A stretch of 64,000 nucleotides of DNA. Source: Halisarca cf. caerulea (Eukaryota > Porifera > Demospongiae > Chondrillida > Halisarcidae). Numbering within the stretch: position 1 is the first letter of the stretch; each line of letters begins with the position of its first letter. The stretch covers positions 157,501-221,500 of the forward strand of contig CAUJGJ010000397.1 in assembly GCA_963170055.1 (NCBI GenBank), in the 5' to 3' direction. The notes beneath the pieces were generated by a model that saw nothing but the letters and a program-made list of their open reading frames with translations, did not search any database and was not told the DNA's origin. The translations under genes were made by a program, and so were the position numbers. This document shows positions 1-10,672 of this stretch, one piece after another.

Positions 1-1244
1 AAGCTTTCTTTAGCCTTTTCTTCGTTTCCATGGACTTCCGTGGTAGTGTAAGGTACAATGTCTCAGTAAAATCATCCATCCAAGAACGTTTCTGTCCTAA
101 ATGCTTCGTCGAAGTTCTCTTCCTTGTTAGATGAGGCGGCTTAACAGCTTTTGTCAGTTCTCGAGTCCTTCCACAACTTCTAGAACGAAGACAACAACTT
201 TAAACCACTCGCTCTACCTCTAAAAATTGAAGGCCCACGGAAATTCTTGGAGCGAGTTGAATCTTCGTGATTAACTCTCAATCCAAATCTTTAGGTCTTA
301 AAGATTCTTCGTTGATGAAAACAGAAGCAAACACACAAAATTCACTGAATAATACCGACGACTTCGACTACCGCCTAAAAGTCCGCCATGTTGTTGACAT
401 ATATATATATCTATATATATATATATATTTGTTGTATGGTTGTGGTCAACATCAAAGGGAAAAGTGTGCCTATATCAAGGACAATTGCACACTTTTTTCA
501 ATGATGTCAACCGCAACTGTGCTCCATCATGTATTGTCACCTTTAGCGCCCCATTAATCATAACAAATCAATCTTAAACAATGAATGCCATCAGTTGAAA
601 ATAATGATGACCATGCAGTAGGCTAGCACAAAACTTCGTTGCCAGCGCACTAGGTAAGGTGCTCTTCTCATCGACCCACCAAAAGTTTTATCTAGTATAA
701 TGCCTGTCCCTTTTTTGTATTAAGGCGTTCCGCATTCGCTGCGAAGAGATTGCAGTGAAGGTAAACGTCTTTTGTTCTTGACGGCGACACCATAACTTTT
801 AGAAATCGCGATAGAGACAATATTATCAACATTTAACGGCATTCAAGGTTCACGTGTGGAATACTGGAGTTAAAAGCGATGCGTGTGAGTATTGAACCTT
901 TCGCTGTTTTACTGAATTCTCTTCGAAGCCGTCAATCTCTGTACAAGTCTTTGAAAGTACAATATTTTCAACATAAAGGGTTCGCTTCAGAGATATCAAA
1001 GCAAACAAAGCGAGAGAAAGCACCACTAAGGAACGAATTGCCAGCAACAACAAAGTGGCTTCTCAAATTAAACGCATAGGGGCGCATACAACAAGTAAGT
1101 TACAGTACGGGCAATTGTGCATTGGCTCTTTATTGCACTCGCCCTCGGGCGCGAAGACTCGAGCAATAAATACGCCAATATACACTTGCCCGTACTGTAA
1201 CTATTACATATATGTCAACAATATATATATATATATATATATGT

Positions 1245-1281
<37 letters not shown>

Positions 1282-1357
1282 TGACATCATTCCGGACGTT
1301 CCGGACACTTCCAGTGAAAGTAAAAACAATATAGGAGCCGCCTTTGGCGGCCCAAAA
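1..1357 (-). mobile_element. Hel-C type Helentron-like fragment, 5' part
   Basis: Positions 1-400 match 12711-13060 and 46390-46738, each ending in CGCCATGTTGTTGACAT followed by a (TA)n tract. At 1280-1357 lies the shared 5' terminal block (repeated TTCCGG cores, then CAATATAGG and an inverted GCCGCC/GGCGGC end followed by AAAAA). Judged by the terminal hairpin of the autonomous Helentron, the element runs leftwards and leaves the window. About 780 bp between 427 and 1207 look inserted and hold a small foldback repeat. The minus strand of 1-180 encodes a peptide stretch also found at the other two loci. Family assignment is inference from shared ends. Confidence 0.55.
1098..1203. repeat. 106-bp foldback MITE-like element
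   Basis: Near-palindrome: the left arm AGTTACAGTACGGGCAA is answered by TTGCCCGTACTGTAACT at the right end, and inner parts also pair (CAATAAA/TTTATTG). The centre is GC-rich (CGCCCTCGGGCG). There is no coding capacity. A second palindrome of like design, but different sequence, lies at 53241-53350. Confidence 0.7.
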
Positions 1358-1399
1358 ACAAGTACGAGCCAGTCCAATACAACTCGGCCATTTTTGGGA

Positions 1400-1735
1400 A
1401 ATTGTGTGTGTGTGTGTGTGTTCATGAGTGTGTGTGTGTGTGCACATGTGCCTGTTTGTGTGTAGACTTTGTCATTGGAAATAAGTTCAGATGTCTGTCT
1501 GTGCAATTGTGCATAGTTGTGTGTGTGTGTGCACATGTGTCTGTCTGTGTGTAGACTTTGTCATTGGAAATTAGTTCAGATGTCTGTCTGTGCAATTGTG
1601 CATAGTTGTGTGTGTTTATGAGTGTGTGTGTGTGTGTGTACACATGTGCCTGTCTGTGTGTAGACTTTGTCAATGGAAATTAGTTCAGATGTCTGTCTGT
1701 GCAATTGTGCATAGCTGTGTGTGTGTGCATGTGCA
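1400..1735. repeat. Minisatellite with TG-rich spacers
   Basis: A unit beginning TAGACTTTGTCATTGG and containing GTTCAGATGTCTGTCTGTGC recurs at about 1463, 1551 and 1661, separated by variable (TG)n. Open frames rich in Cys/Val or His/Thr here are artefacts of the dinucleotide repeat. Confidence 0.85.
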
Positions 1736-1979
1736 TGTGTGCATGTAAGATAATATAATATGTACATTTGTGTTTATATAATATGGTCACATATAGTGTG
1801 AACATGTGTTTGTGTGTGTACATGCGTATTTTTCTGTGTCTCTCTCTCTGTCTGTGCATGTGTATGTGTACAATGTGTATTTGTGCCACTAGTACGTTAT
1901 ATACTGTTCACTATGTAAAGTATGTTGGTCAATTGTTTATTGAATGTGTGTATTTGTATGAGTAAATGTGTTTTAAACT

Positions 1980-2203
1980 GTGTACATATGTACACACACA
2001 AAGTGAAACATTTACACGCATACTCACTGAGACATGTAAATGTGTGCATGTACACACACTGAGAAATTACAGAAAATTTATAAAAATGGAAGGCACAGCA
2101 CTCACAGTGTAAAGAAAAGTGGTTATGTTAAGGCATAAACACAAACACTAAGACATGTACATGCATATACACACATGGAGACATGTAGACGTGACATATA
2201 TAT

Positions 2204-2243
<40 letters not shown>

Positions 2244-2438
2244 AGACATGTAAATGCGTACACACACATACACTGAGATAATTATACAAACTTGTAAAAA
2301 TGGAAGGCACAGCACTCACAGAGTATAAGGAATAGTGGCTATGTTAAGGCATATACACAAACATTAGACATGTACATGCGTACACACAGAGAGACATGTA
2401 CACACATACACAAACACGCACAGACACACAGACACACA

Positions 2439-2479
<41 letters not shown>

Positions 2480-2630
2480 TAAGACATGTACACGCGTGTA
2501 CACACACATACTGAGAGTTTACTACAGGAAATTATAAAATGGAAGGCATAATGATAGCACTCACAGTGTAAGGAATATATAGTGGTTATGTTAAGGTATA
2601 AACACACACACATACTAAGACATGTACATG

Positions 2631-2662
<32 letters not shown>

Positions 2663-2830
2663 CATGTACATGCATACATACACACTGAGACATGTCTGTC
2701 CACGCATACACATGCACACACATTGAGACATGTACATGTGTATACACACATGCTCATGATTATAGTCTTGCATTGTGATGTGTGTTATAAGTAATAGAAA
2801 TATTATTATTAAAGGAATATTAACTGATAT
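1980..2830. repeat. Tandem ~210-250 bp repeats with (CA)n tracts
   Basis: A block with ATGGAAGGCAcAGCACTCACAG followed by TGTTAAGGYATAAACAC recurs at about 2086, 2298 and 2540, with copies of ACTGAGACATGTA between. CA tracts occur near 2208-2240, 2440-2475 and 2630-2658. No gene is seen. The following stretch 2830-3296 contains nothing I recognise. Confidence 0.8.
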
Positions 2831-3296
2831 GCTCATAACCACATGCACACACACATTCATCCGCTGTGTTCTAAATCAAACATTGGTCAGCATGAATTTA
2901 TAATTCTTAGCATTAAGTACAAAATTAATATAAATAAAATTGAATGTTAAAACATGAGGTTTCTAACTGTTAAAGTAAGTTACATGATGATGTTCGAAAA
3001 AGTACAACTGAAATAAGACAAGAACGATACAATACAAACAGTCTTACCGTGTTGATCGATGATGCCGTCGAAATACAAAATAGGCGTTGGGAATCTATAA
3101 AAATGAATTAGTAATTACTCATAATAATAACACAGGGTATGCAATAGCAGATTTACCTCTTTGGGGTATCCTAAATTAAGAAAATGTTCCTTTTACGTCT
3201 CGTAGAAGTGGAAAGTACTAACAAAACCTTTCAGCGTATTCTAGTCAATTTGACAATTGCTCCATAGTCAGCACGCGAATGAAAATTCCCTACAAA

Positions 3297-3360
3297 ACAA
3301 GTGATTCAAGTTTAAAAGACCCGTGGGCCGCCTACGGCCCTGGAAACTCAAATCACTTGG
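3297..3360 (-). repeat. Helentron-type 3' terminal hairpin
   Basis: AACAAGTGATTC at the left pairs with AATCACTTGG at the right around a GGGCCGCC..GGCCC core. It matches the end of the autonomous Helentron at 28628-28692 and copies at 54680 and 56804, so this marks the 3' end of an element running to the right on the minus strand. Confidence 0.75.
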
Positions 3361-3429
3361 AGATTATCCTCACAGATCTAAAATTGAAAGATCCCTGAGT
3401 AATACGTGGCTTTGTGTAGTGATGTATAA

Positions 3430-3514
3430 TTATAAAATGTGTGTGTGTATGTGTGTGTGCGTGTGTGCGTGTGTGTAAGTGTGTGTGTGTGTGTATGTGT
3501 ATGTGTGTGTGTGT

Positions 3515-3610
<96 letters not shown>

Positions 3611-3801
3611 CTGGAATTATTGTGCTCTGTTGTCATTCTGCATGTTCACAGGAAGAAAACATAGAATCTGTTAGGGAAATGATGGTGAGTTAATATGTAT
3701 ATACACATGTGCATATATTGTACTATATGCATGTGCTGTGTGTGGTTGTGTGTGTGCATGTGTGTGTATGTGTACATGTGTGTGTTTGTGTATGTGTGTT
3801 T

Positions 3802-3870
<69 letters not shown>

Positions 3871-3880
3871 ACGTACTCTT
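3430..3880. repeat. Long (TG)n microsatellites flanking an exon-like segment
   Basis: (TG)n runs about 3440-3608 and 3795-3866. Between them 3652-3684 looks like a 33-nt exon: it is preceded by a pyrimidine-rich stretch and AG and followed by GTGAGT. A second exon-like segment is 3929-3971. Similar segments occur at 29789-29820 and downstream. The same TG tract is short in the Helentron ends at 28529 and 56938. Confidence 0.7.
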
Positions 3881-4788
3881 TCAGCATGTCTATTTAATAT
3901 ATTTTATGTTCCTTTTCTAACCATGTAGGCAACCAACAACCAGCACACATGGCAGCAATAACATTTTCCAAGTAAAACTTCATCATTTATTCCTTTTATT
4001 AATATTATTATTATTCTTAACTCTCTCTTATTTATTCCTATTATATATTAATTTATATACATTATAATTCTACAGTATAATTGTATATATTATTATATTC
4101 ATGACATTATTTACATACTAATCATTAATAAACCATTACAATAAAATAAAAATTAAAATGATATATAACAGTATTTCAACAAATTATAAATCCATGCATA
4201 ATACAGTCAATTATAGAAAACATGCGCAGGTATGTTATGTCCGTTCTTGGACATAAACAAAAATGGCCGCCGTTATCGAAGGACTGAAATGAATTGGTGT
4301 ATTTTGCATGTACACGAGTAGTGATGTCTAGAAAACGCTTTGTATTATATCTTAAGTATATCTACTTTGTATCTGAGTCTTTTAGATTATTGTGGAGGGT
4401 CACAAAACTTCGTATGACAAGTTTTTTTTGACCGTACAAGAAAACATAAAAAGGCAAAAACGCGGTGGTAGAAACTTAGGCTTTTGGACACAAAACTAGG
4501 CTCAAAAGAACACACAGATATCGAACTTCTTAAATCCGAATCAGGGTCTTCAGGCTCCAATGCATGGCTGTTATGTCCAACGATTTATGCAAAAATTTAG
4601 GGTCACTAGTTACAATCTGTTGGACATAAAGCAAACGGAACAACGTACAGAGACCCTGATTCGGATTCTAGGGGTTAGACCCTTTGGGAACAGTACCTCA
4701 AAGTTTCATGCTGAGAATCGGAGATTTCTACCACCGCGATTTTCGATGAAATTTTCTTGTCGTGAAAGCTATCTTCCTTCGGTAAAGT

Positions 4789-4800
4789 CACGTGACGTCA
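4789..4800. promoter_or_regulatory. Overlapping E-box and CRE-like palindromes
   Basis: CACGTGACGTCA combines CACGTG and TGACGTCA about 270 bp upstream of the transposase start codon. Another GTGACGTCAC lies near the right end (about 10967), and the related MITEs carry TGACGTCA or close variants. A regulatory role is inference. Confidence 0.4.
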
Positions 4801-5070
4801 CATGCAATCCTACAAACAGCATACGAGTGTGCTCGTGGTCACTTTTGGAGGGAACTTCAAATCCAGCGAGATTTCCACAACTACGTACATCAGTTTTCGT
4901 TCTTCAGAACCACCACAGAACGTGCGTACGCAGTATTGAGCCTATTGCCAAGCTGATCTTTTATCAAATCAGGTAAGATCAATCATGCAGTAAATGTTAA
5001 CTATGATGTTAAACAGAGCTACAGTAAATTTATAGGTTTTCACCCTACAGTGTTTGCTGTGTACACAGCC

Positions 5071-8000
5071 ATGCCAAAAGGAACTCCACATGCTCTGGTC
5101 ATAAACTGTGCGTATGCACGTGTAGCAATATACTCCTTGTTTGGACAGCTTCCAGCTGCACCTAAGCAGAAAAAGGGTAAGAAAACTACTGAACATACTG
5201 ACAAGCCCTGCACAACAGCAGGTAACAATGACAGTGAAGACTGCAGTGAGTTGCAAACCACACAATCAGGTCCTGGTGTAGTGTTGCAAAATTTTGAGCC
5301 TCCAGTGGGTGGGGGTACAACAAAAACACCTACAAAGTCCAAATCACCTGAACAAATAATAAATGACCCCATGCAAAGTTTCCTAAACATGTTTCAGTCG
5401 GTATGCAATTTACCGAAAAGCAGCCTTAAGGATAGTGATGAAAGAAACCAATCTAGTTTTCAAAATTATGTGAATCATGTCCTTGCTGCATTTTCAGCAA
5501 AGTGGTATCCACACGAGGCTAGGCAAGAATACATCGAGAAATTTTCTCCGAAAGAGTGGCAAAAAATGGACAAGAAAATGCAATCTTGTCATTCTGTTAT
5601 GAACTGCATGGCTTGTGCTGTCCAGCACACACAACTTCAGCACACTATCCCATTCAAACCAATCTTTGAGCCAAACAATGCAGAAAACATGCAAGTTACA
5701 GGAAAGCAGTTTGCTAGAACTCACTTCAAGCAAATTGATTCCATGTGCCTAGCCTCCACAGGACAGCCATTCGCTGAAGTAGCCTTAAATCACATCGCCC
5801 CTATTAAAAAGGCAGTGAGAAATCAAATGAAGAAATGTAGTGCTGATGTGAATGCATCCCTAGCCGAGAATGCCATTGTTAGAGTGCACGCACAGGACAT
5901 TAGTTTGTCTAAATATGACAAGCAACGACTGGCTACATTCTATGATATGCCTGATAGTGCTGCCCAGCCTACAAAGGCTAAGAAAAGGTTTCCTCTGAAA
6001 GAGAGTGACTGTGAGAGCACTGGGGACTTCCAGGCCATATGCCACAAACTTCAAAACTGGGACAAGTCTGAGAAGTTTGCTGCTAGTAGTCTGGCAAAAG
6101 ATTTTGGAATCAGGCGGACAGATGCTGGCCACAAAATCAAACTGCTAGCTTTAGAGCTTGGTGCTGACATACCTGGAATTGAGATAACTCCAAAACAGAG
6201 AAGGATTTTGAAAAAGTACGAAAATTCTAATGTAAGCATGCCAGCACTGCCTACCAGTAAGAAGTTGAAGGTTCAAGAAAGAGAGCTGATTGAAACTAAT
6301 GTAATTAGTGTAGGATCCCCCTGCTGCCCTTTGCCAGTCACCTACTACAAAAATGGGGAAAGATATGAAAAGACTGCTATGGGCCGCAAGTATTCACGGT
6401 CAGAAATACGCCAAAGATTGGTAGACAAACATAGGCACTTGATGAGAATCAATACGAATACTCAAATCAATGAAATGAGCAGTGAAGACATACTAGAACT
6501 AGTTGCAAAGGTTGCCCCCAGTGCTCTCCCAGAGTTCAAGTCTAAAGACTTACAATGTATGCAAACCCTGTTGAGAGTGTGTCAGCGCAACAGGGCATTG
6601 TGGGTGTGGTCTGACCATTCTGTACTGCTAGGATATGGTCTGGTACTGATTGTAGTAGGGGCAGTGTACGACCCACTAGTGTACCTTACTGACGATGAGG
6701 TGGCCAAATCCCACAAATCTACCATGACTGTACAGGAGATGGTAGAGCAGGGGGAGGTATACATAATGACCCATTGTTCCTCATCGTCAGCTGATCAAGC
6801 TGGGCTTATTCCTGAAAGGGTTGCCTGCCTAGATAGCCTAGCCGACCCCATTGTTATAGAGGATGGGCTAAGCATACACGACTCCCTCCATTTTTTTAAG
6901 GGTGACAAGCAATCAGCCTGGTTTGAGGCTGGCATACAAAGAGGAGGGCACTACTGTTGTATTGCATGTGAATGTCATGTGAAAGACTTTACTGACTTTA
7001 CAACAATGGTACAAAACTGTAGACTGAGAGGTTTGAGAGAAATTCAAAAAACGGCTATTTGTGGTTCATTTGGCAAAATCCCAAATAAAGTAAATAGCTT
7101 TGAATCACTCAGTCGTGAAGAACTGAGACAGGAACTAGTGAGTAGGCAAATCTATGATTTCCCTCCAAACAACAAGAAAGCCATGACTGATATTCTCAAA
7201 GACCATCTCTGTGGGGTCCAGAGGGTGCCAGCATTATTACTATTGAACCCCAGGGCAGACCTTTTGGACATGAATTTAGTTAATTACACTGTTTTGTCAT
7301 TTGAGCCCCTTCATGATCTGAAAGGTCACATAGCCAATGTATTGGGTCAACTCCCAAGTGTAATCAACCAACCAGCAGTGAAGTCCAAGGTAAAAGACTA
7401 CCTGGACACCTTTGCCCAAAAACCAAAACTGTATGGTTCAGACTATAGAGAAGCACTAATTCAGGTCATGCACATTATAGTCAACTGTAAGCTAAACTCT
7501 GATGACCCAGTGCATGTACTTATTAGCACCTTGGTGAAAATTTCAGAGATTGTGTACTCAAATGACAGCAGAAGAACCCCAAGGCAATGTTTACAGTTCT
7601 ACAACTGTGCCTTTCTACACCATGAACTTTATGTTGATCTATTTGACCCAAAAAGGGCTTCAGTCTACTTTCATTCATTGCTGGTGCATGGCCCAGTCCA
7701 ACATGAGCTTGTCTGCAGCCGGTCAGTTAATGCTGAAGCTGAAGAGAGGCTCTTCAAACAAGCTGGTAATGCAGCCAAAAACACTGATCACAAGATTGAT
7801 GGGTTTGTAGAGGCTCTACTTGTAAAGCTGCAGTGCAAACAGTTGCATGCCAGCCCTGATACCAATTGCCACAAACAGATTTCATCTGAAAACAGCCGAA
7901 TCAAAAAGGCTGCACAAACATTGCCATACTATACAGGTAGTCTTTTCAGCAAGAGGTTTATACAGAACCACTTGCCTGACTTTCAAAGCCACTTGCAGAG

Positions 8001-9006
8001 AATAGCACACTACCTAATCCATGGGGAAGGTGTGTGGTGGTACAAAACTGACAGTGGTTCTATCTGTTTCAAAGACAGTGATTTAGACCCCGAATATCAT
8101 AATGAGGGACCTAGCGTGCTGCACTTCAGAAATTCAACCTTAAAGAGTGTTATTGCTAGAGCATCACAATGTTGGCAGGAGATCGTGCATGAAAAAATAA
8201 GTATTCCTATTAGAGTTGTCAGAAGGTATGATACTCAAGGCATCATACTTGATGCAACCGAAATAGATCTAGATAGGACTCAATCTTCTCGTGCACTGTC
8301 CCTCACAGGGCATGACACCCAAGGCTTAATACTAGATGTGTCAGAAATAGATCCAAACAACACTAAATCTACCCAAATGTCCACTCTACTAGTAGAAACA
8401 AATGAGACAGAAGCAATGGACACAACCCCTGTGGTAGGAAATGATGTTGAGGCAGACTGTCATATGAGTGACTCCATTTCCTTGTGTACAGGTTCAGTTT
8501 CTATGCCCCTGACAACTTCTACCCCACAGAAAAGGGAGAGTGTTGCAGAATGCCTACCTCAGGACGATGATACTACCCCAGGAGTTGTGGTGGATAGCAG
8601 TGCTGATGCTACTGCTGTGGTAAACACTCAATTGATAATGGAGACGAATGAAAATCATTCCACTAGTAACAAAAAAACATTAAATGCATTACCCGGTCCC
8701 TCTGAAATAGCCTTAGATAACACAAAGCCTACTTTTCAGTCCAAATTGGCTACAGCATTGTTAAAGACCATAGGGTATTGCCCAGAGTTACATGAATTAG
8801 ACAAATTAAGAACAGTTGAAAACACTGATCTGAATGAATGCATGATCTTAAAAAAGTTCTTTAGACGGAAGCTGGCTCTACTTCGCACAAATGTACAAAC
8901 TGAAATGATTCTTTTAGAGAGAAACAAACAAAAAAAGACAGATGCTTATACAAAACTGTCAAAGGAATTAAAAAATGCCACTGTGCTAATAACACATCTA
9001 GCCTGA
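5071..9006 (+). CDS. Transposase-like protein of the CGCA transposon, ~1311 aa
   Basis: The frame is open without an ATG from 5050; the first ATG is 5071 in good context (gccATGc). The exon probably begins at 5051 after a pyrimidine-rich acceptor (CCCTACAG), joined to an upstream, probably noncoding exon ending at 4972 before GTAAG. The N-terminus is basic and Ser/Thr-rich. A cysteine-rich motif, CCIACECHVKDF, lies near residue 630. A SAP-like segment (SLSREELRQEL...) lies at about 675-713, then PALLLLNP, then FEPLHDLKGHI at about 744-754. The C-terminal third is acidic and of low complexity, with a duplicated DTQGxILD motif (about 1053-1100), and it ends in a Lys/Glu-rich helix. I recall similar cysteine/SAP/EPLHD proteins from aquatic invertebrates but no named family; catalytic acids cannot be assigned by eye. 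Its position between matching TIRs makes transposase the likely role. The frame is intact and so possibly active. Confidence 0.75.
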   Translation: MPKGTPHALVINCAYARVAIYSLFGQLPAAPKQKKGKKTTEHTDKPCTTAGNNDSEDCSELQTTQSGPGVVLQNFEPPVGGGTTKTPTKSKSPEQIINDPMQSFLNMFQSVCNLPKSSLKDSDERNQSSFQNYVNHVLAAFSAKWYPHEARQEYIEKFSPKEWQKMDKKMQSCHSVMNCMACAVQHTQLQHTIPFKPIFEPNNAENMQVTGKQFARTHFKQIDSMCLASTGQPFAEVALNHIAPIKKAVRNQMKKCSADVNASLAENAIVRVHAQDISLSKYDKQRLATFYDMPDSAAQPTKAKKRFPLKESDCESTGDFQAICHKLQNWDKSEKFAASSLAKDFGIRRTDAGHKIKLLALELGADIPGIEITPKQRRILKKYENSNVSMPALPTSKKLKVQERELIETNVISVGSPCCPLPVTYYKNGERYEKTAMGRKYSRSEIRQRLVDKHRHLMRINTNTQINEMSSEDILELVAKVAPSALPEFKSKDLQCMQTLLRVCQRNRALWVWSDHSVLLGYGLVLIVVGAVYDPLVYLTDDEVAKSHKSTMTVQEMVEQGEVYIMTHCSSSSADQAGLIPERVACLDSLADPIVIEDGLSIHDSLHFFKGDKQSAWFEAGIQRGGHYCCIACECHVKDFTDFTTMVQNCRLRGLREIQKTAICGSFGKIPNKVNSFESLSREELRQELVSRQIYDFPPNNKKAMTDILKDHLCGVQRVPALLLLNPRADLLDMNLVNYTVLSFEPLHDLKGHIANVLGQLPSVINQPAVKSKVKDYLDTFAQKPKLYGSDYREALIQVMHIIVNCKLNSDDPVHVLISTLVKISEIVYSNDSRRTPRQCLQFYNCAFLHHELYVDLFDPKRASVYFHSLLVHGPVQHELVCSRSVNAEAEERLFKQAGNAAKNTDHKIDGFVEALLVKLQCKQLHASPDTNCHKQISSENSRIKKAAQTLPYYTGSLFSKRFIQNHLPDFQSHLQRIAHYLIHGEGVWWYKTDSGSICFKDSDLDPEYHNEGPSVLHFRNSTLKSVIARASQCWQEIVHEKISIPIRVVRRYDTQGIILDATEIDLDRTQSSRALSLTGHDTQGLILDVSEIDPNNTKSTQMSTLLVETNETEAMDTTPVVGNDVEADCHMSDSISLCTGSVSMPLTTSTPQKRESVAECLPQDDDTTPGVVVDSSADATAVVNTQLIMETNENHSTSNKKTLNALPGPSEIALDNTKPTFQSKLATALLKTIGYCPELHELDKLRTVENTDLNECMILKKFFRRKLALLRTNVQTEMILLERNKQKKTDAYTKLSKELKNATVLITHLA

Positions 9007-9014
9007 TTTACATG

Positions 9015-9565
9015 GTGCTGTCATGGTAGCATTGCACCACCAAGACCAGTAAATCATGTTGATTGTGATTTACAATATGTTAGAATCCACTGATGTATGT
9101 ATGTGATGATAGTGAATGGAACCCGGGCAAAGATTGTGACTATACCTACAACCACTGAATGTGGCCCTTCACTGAGTAATGGTTGTATGGTATGAATGCC
9201 TTGGGTACTGGGCTCAAAGTCCCAACTTGAATAGTCCATGGATCATAACAAGCTGAATTTAATGCCACATAACTGACAACACAGCTACATGGCTTGATTG
9301 TGGTGCTGTCATGGTAGCAATGTCGAATGTTGCACCATGTACCATAATACTATTTTTGCACCAAGACCAGTAGATCATGTTGATTGTGATTTACAATGTG
9401 TCAGAATAGGGAGATCCACTGATGAATGTGATTGAAACCCGGGCGAAGATTGTGACTATACCTACAACCACTGAATGTGGCCCTTCACTGAGTAGTGGTT
9501 GTACGGTATGAATGCCTTGGGTACTGGGCTCAAAATCCCAACTTGAATAGTGGATCATAATATTG
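9015..9565. repeat. Tandem duplication of ~290 bp
   Basis: GGTGCTGTCATGGTAGCA...CCAAGACCAGTA recurs at 9013 and 9302. The following ~190 bp, including CCTACAACCACTGAATGTGG and CTTGGGTACTGGGCTCAAA, is also duplicated. It lies between the two genes of the CGCA transposon and has no coding potential. 9566-9800 shows nothing further except a poly-C run near 9790. Confidence 0.85.
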
Positions 9566-9810
9566 TTTGAATGGCTTTTTTCAAAGCCAACACTCTGCAG
9601 AATATCTTCCCAACATATTATGTTGCATGTTGCATTAGTGAAGGCATTGTACTTATCACAGTAACAGGAATTCCTGCACAAATAATTTCTGATAAGCACC
9701 TCATAGTCCCAAGCTCTAATAGCACTACCTAGCCACAACCATGGTAAACAATTCATCAAAGGGACCCTCCACTGGACCCCATGCAGCTACCCCCCCCCCC
9801 CCGGGCACAG

Positions 9811-9821
9811 TATTTAAAAGG
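9811..9821 (+). promoter_or_regulatory. TATA-like box upstream of the CCCH gene
   Basis: TATTTAAAAGG lies about 50 bp upstream of the ATG at 9868, a plausible core promoter for an independent transcript. This rests on motif and position only. Confidence 0.45.
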
Positions 9822-9867
9822 GGAATAATTTTAGTGGACACATTTTGAGTTAGTACCATGAACCATA

Positions 9868-10672
9868 ATGTCTGGTAAGGGATTTCAGTTTGTGAATAAC
9901 TATTTTGACAAACCTGGCAAGCCTAGTAAACAGCAAAGTAAGTACACCTTGCATTTGAATCAAATGCTGTGATATATGCACATCTATGATGTTGGTCCTT
10001 TCCGATAGAAAAGTTTACCAAACGCAAAACAAAATTGTGTAGATTTTTCAACACAGCAACTGGAACAGGGTGCAAGAAGGGCCCCCAGTGCAACTTTCTG
10101 CACCTCAACCGCTCAGAGCTGAAGCAAATAGTAAGCTTGCTTGTAGTACAGCCTGCATCTGTATACATTATACAACTGAAGACTACCCTGTCCTGTGATA
10201 GGTGGAAAGTGCACAAGGTCAGGAGGATAGTCGTCCCTCAGTGCCTCGCAACCAGGCAGCCAAAACTCCAACTCCCAACACATCCCCCCAGAAATTACTC
10301 ACAACTCCTACAACTCCACAGCCATCTGAACCTCCACACCACGCACCACCCTTCATGACACACACACCACCTATACCACACTATGCCCCATACCATGCTC
10401 CATTTTATACTCCACATGCAATGCACTATTACACGGCACCACACATTCTACAGTACCCACACCATGCTGCACAACCATATGCACCACAACCATATGCACC
10501 ACAACCATATGCACCACAACCATTGACACCACAACCACTGACACCATCACCACCTACAACTGCACATACAGCAAACAACACCACAAACACGTATTCTGAA
10601 GGACAACAGGACAGCAGCACACACGGACACAACCCAGACTTAGCTAGGAGATCATTACACACACAACAGTAA
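9868..10672 (+). CDS. CCCH zinc-finger, proline-rich accessory protein (three exons, 220 aa)
   Basis: Exons 9868-9937, 10009-10130 and 10202-10672 join in frame across introns of 71 bp each with GT-AG borders (GTAAGT and GTAAGC donors, CGATAG and GTGATAG acceptors). The first exon reads MSGKGFQFVNNYFDKPGKP. The second holds one CCCH finger, Cys-x10-Cys-x5-Cys-x3-His (CRFFNTATGTGCKKGPQCNFLH), a fold typical of RNA binding though some bind DNA. The third is Pro/Gln/His-rich with PQPYA repeats. It lies inside the CGCA transposon downstream of the transposase with its own TATA-like box, so it is probably a second element-encoded protein. Function is not known; RNA binding or a DNA-binding partner of the transposase are both possible. 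The splice model is mine. Confidence 0.75.
10466..10550 (+). repeat. Coding 15-bp repeat (CCACAACCATATGCA)n
   Basis: Five to six tandem copies, some diverged to CCACAACCATTGACA, encode the APQPY/TPQPL repeats of the CCCH protein. The remaining part of the transposon, 10673-11102, has no gene I can support. Confidence 0.85.

Noticed and set aside
3439..3928. ORFs of Cys-Val or His-Thr repeats
   Set aside because: They are translations of (TG)n/(CA)n in every phase; no start context, no domain. The same holds for those at 11214-12203, 17467-17855, 30717-31400, 35353-35691 and 62126-62353.
4560..4976. 138-aa ORF before the large transposase
   Set aside because: The donor at 4973 and acceptor at 5050 do not join this frame to the transposase frame; more likely a noncoding 5' exon.
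10035..10358. 107-aa ORF over the CCCH finger
   Set aside because: It reads through a GT-AG intron; the spliced model joins the finger to the Pro-rich exon in frame.
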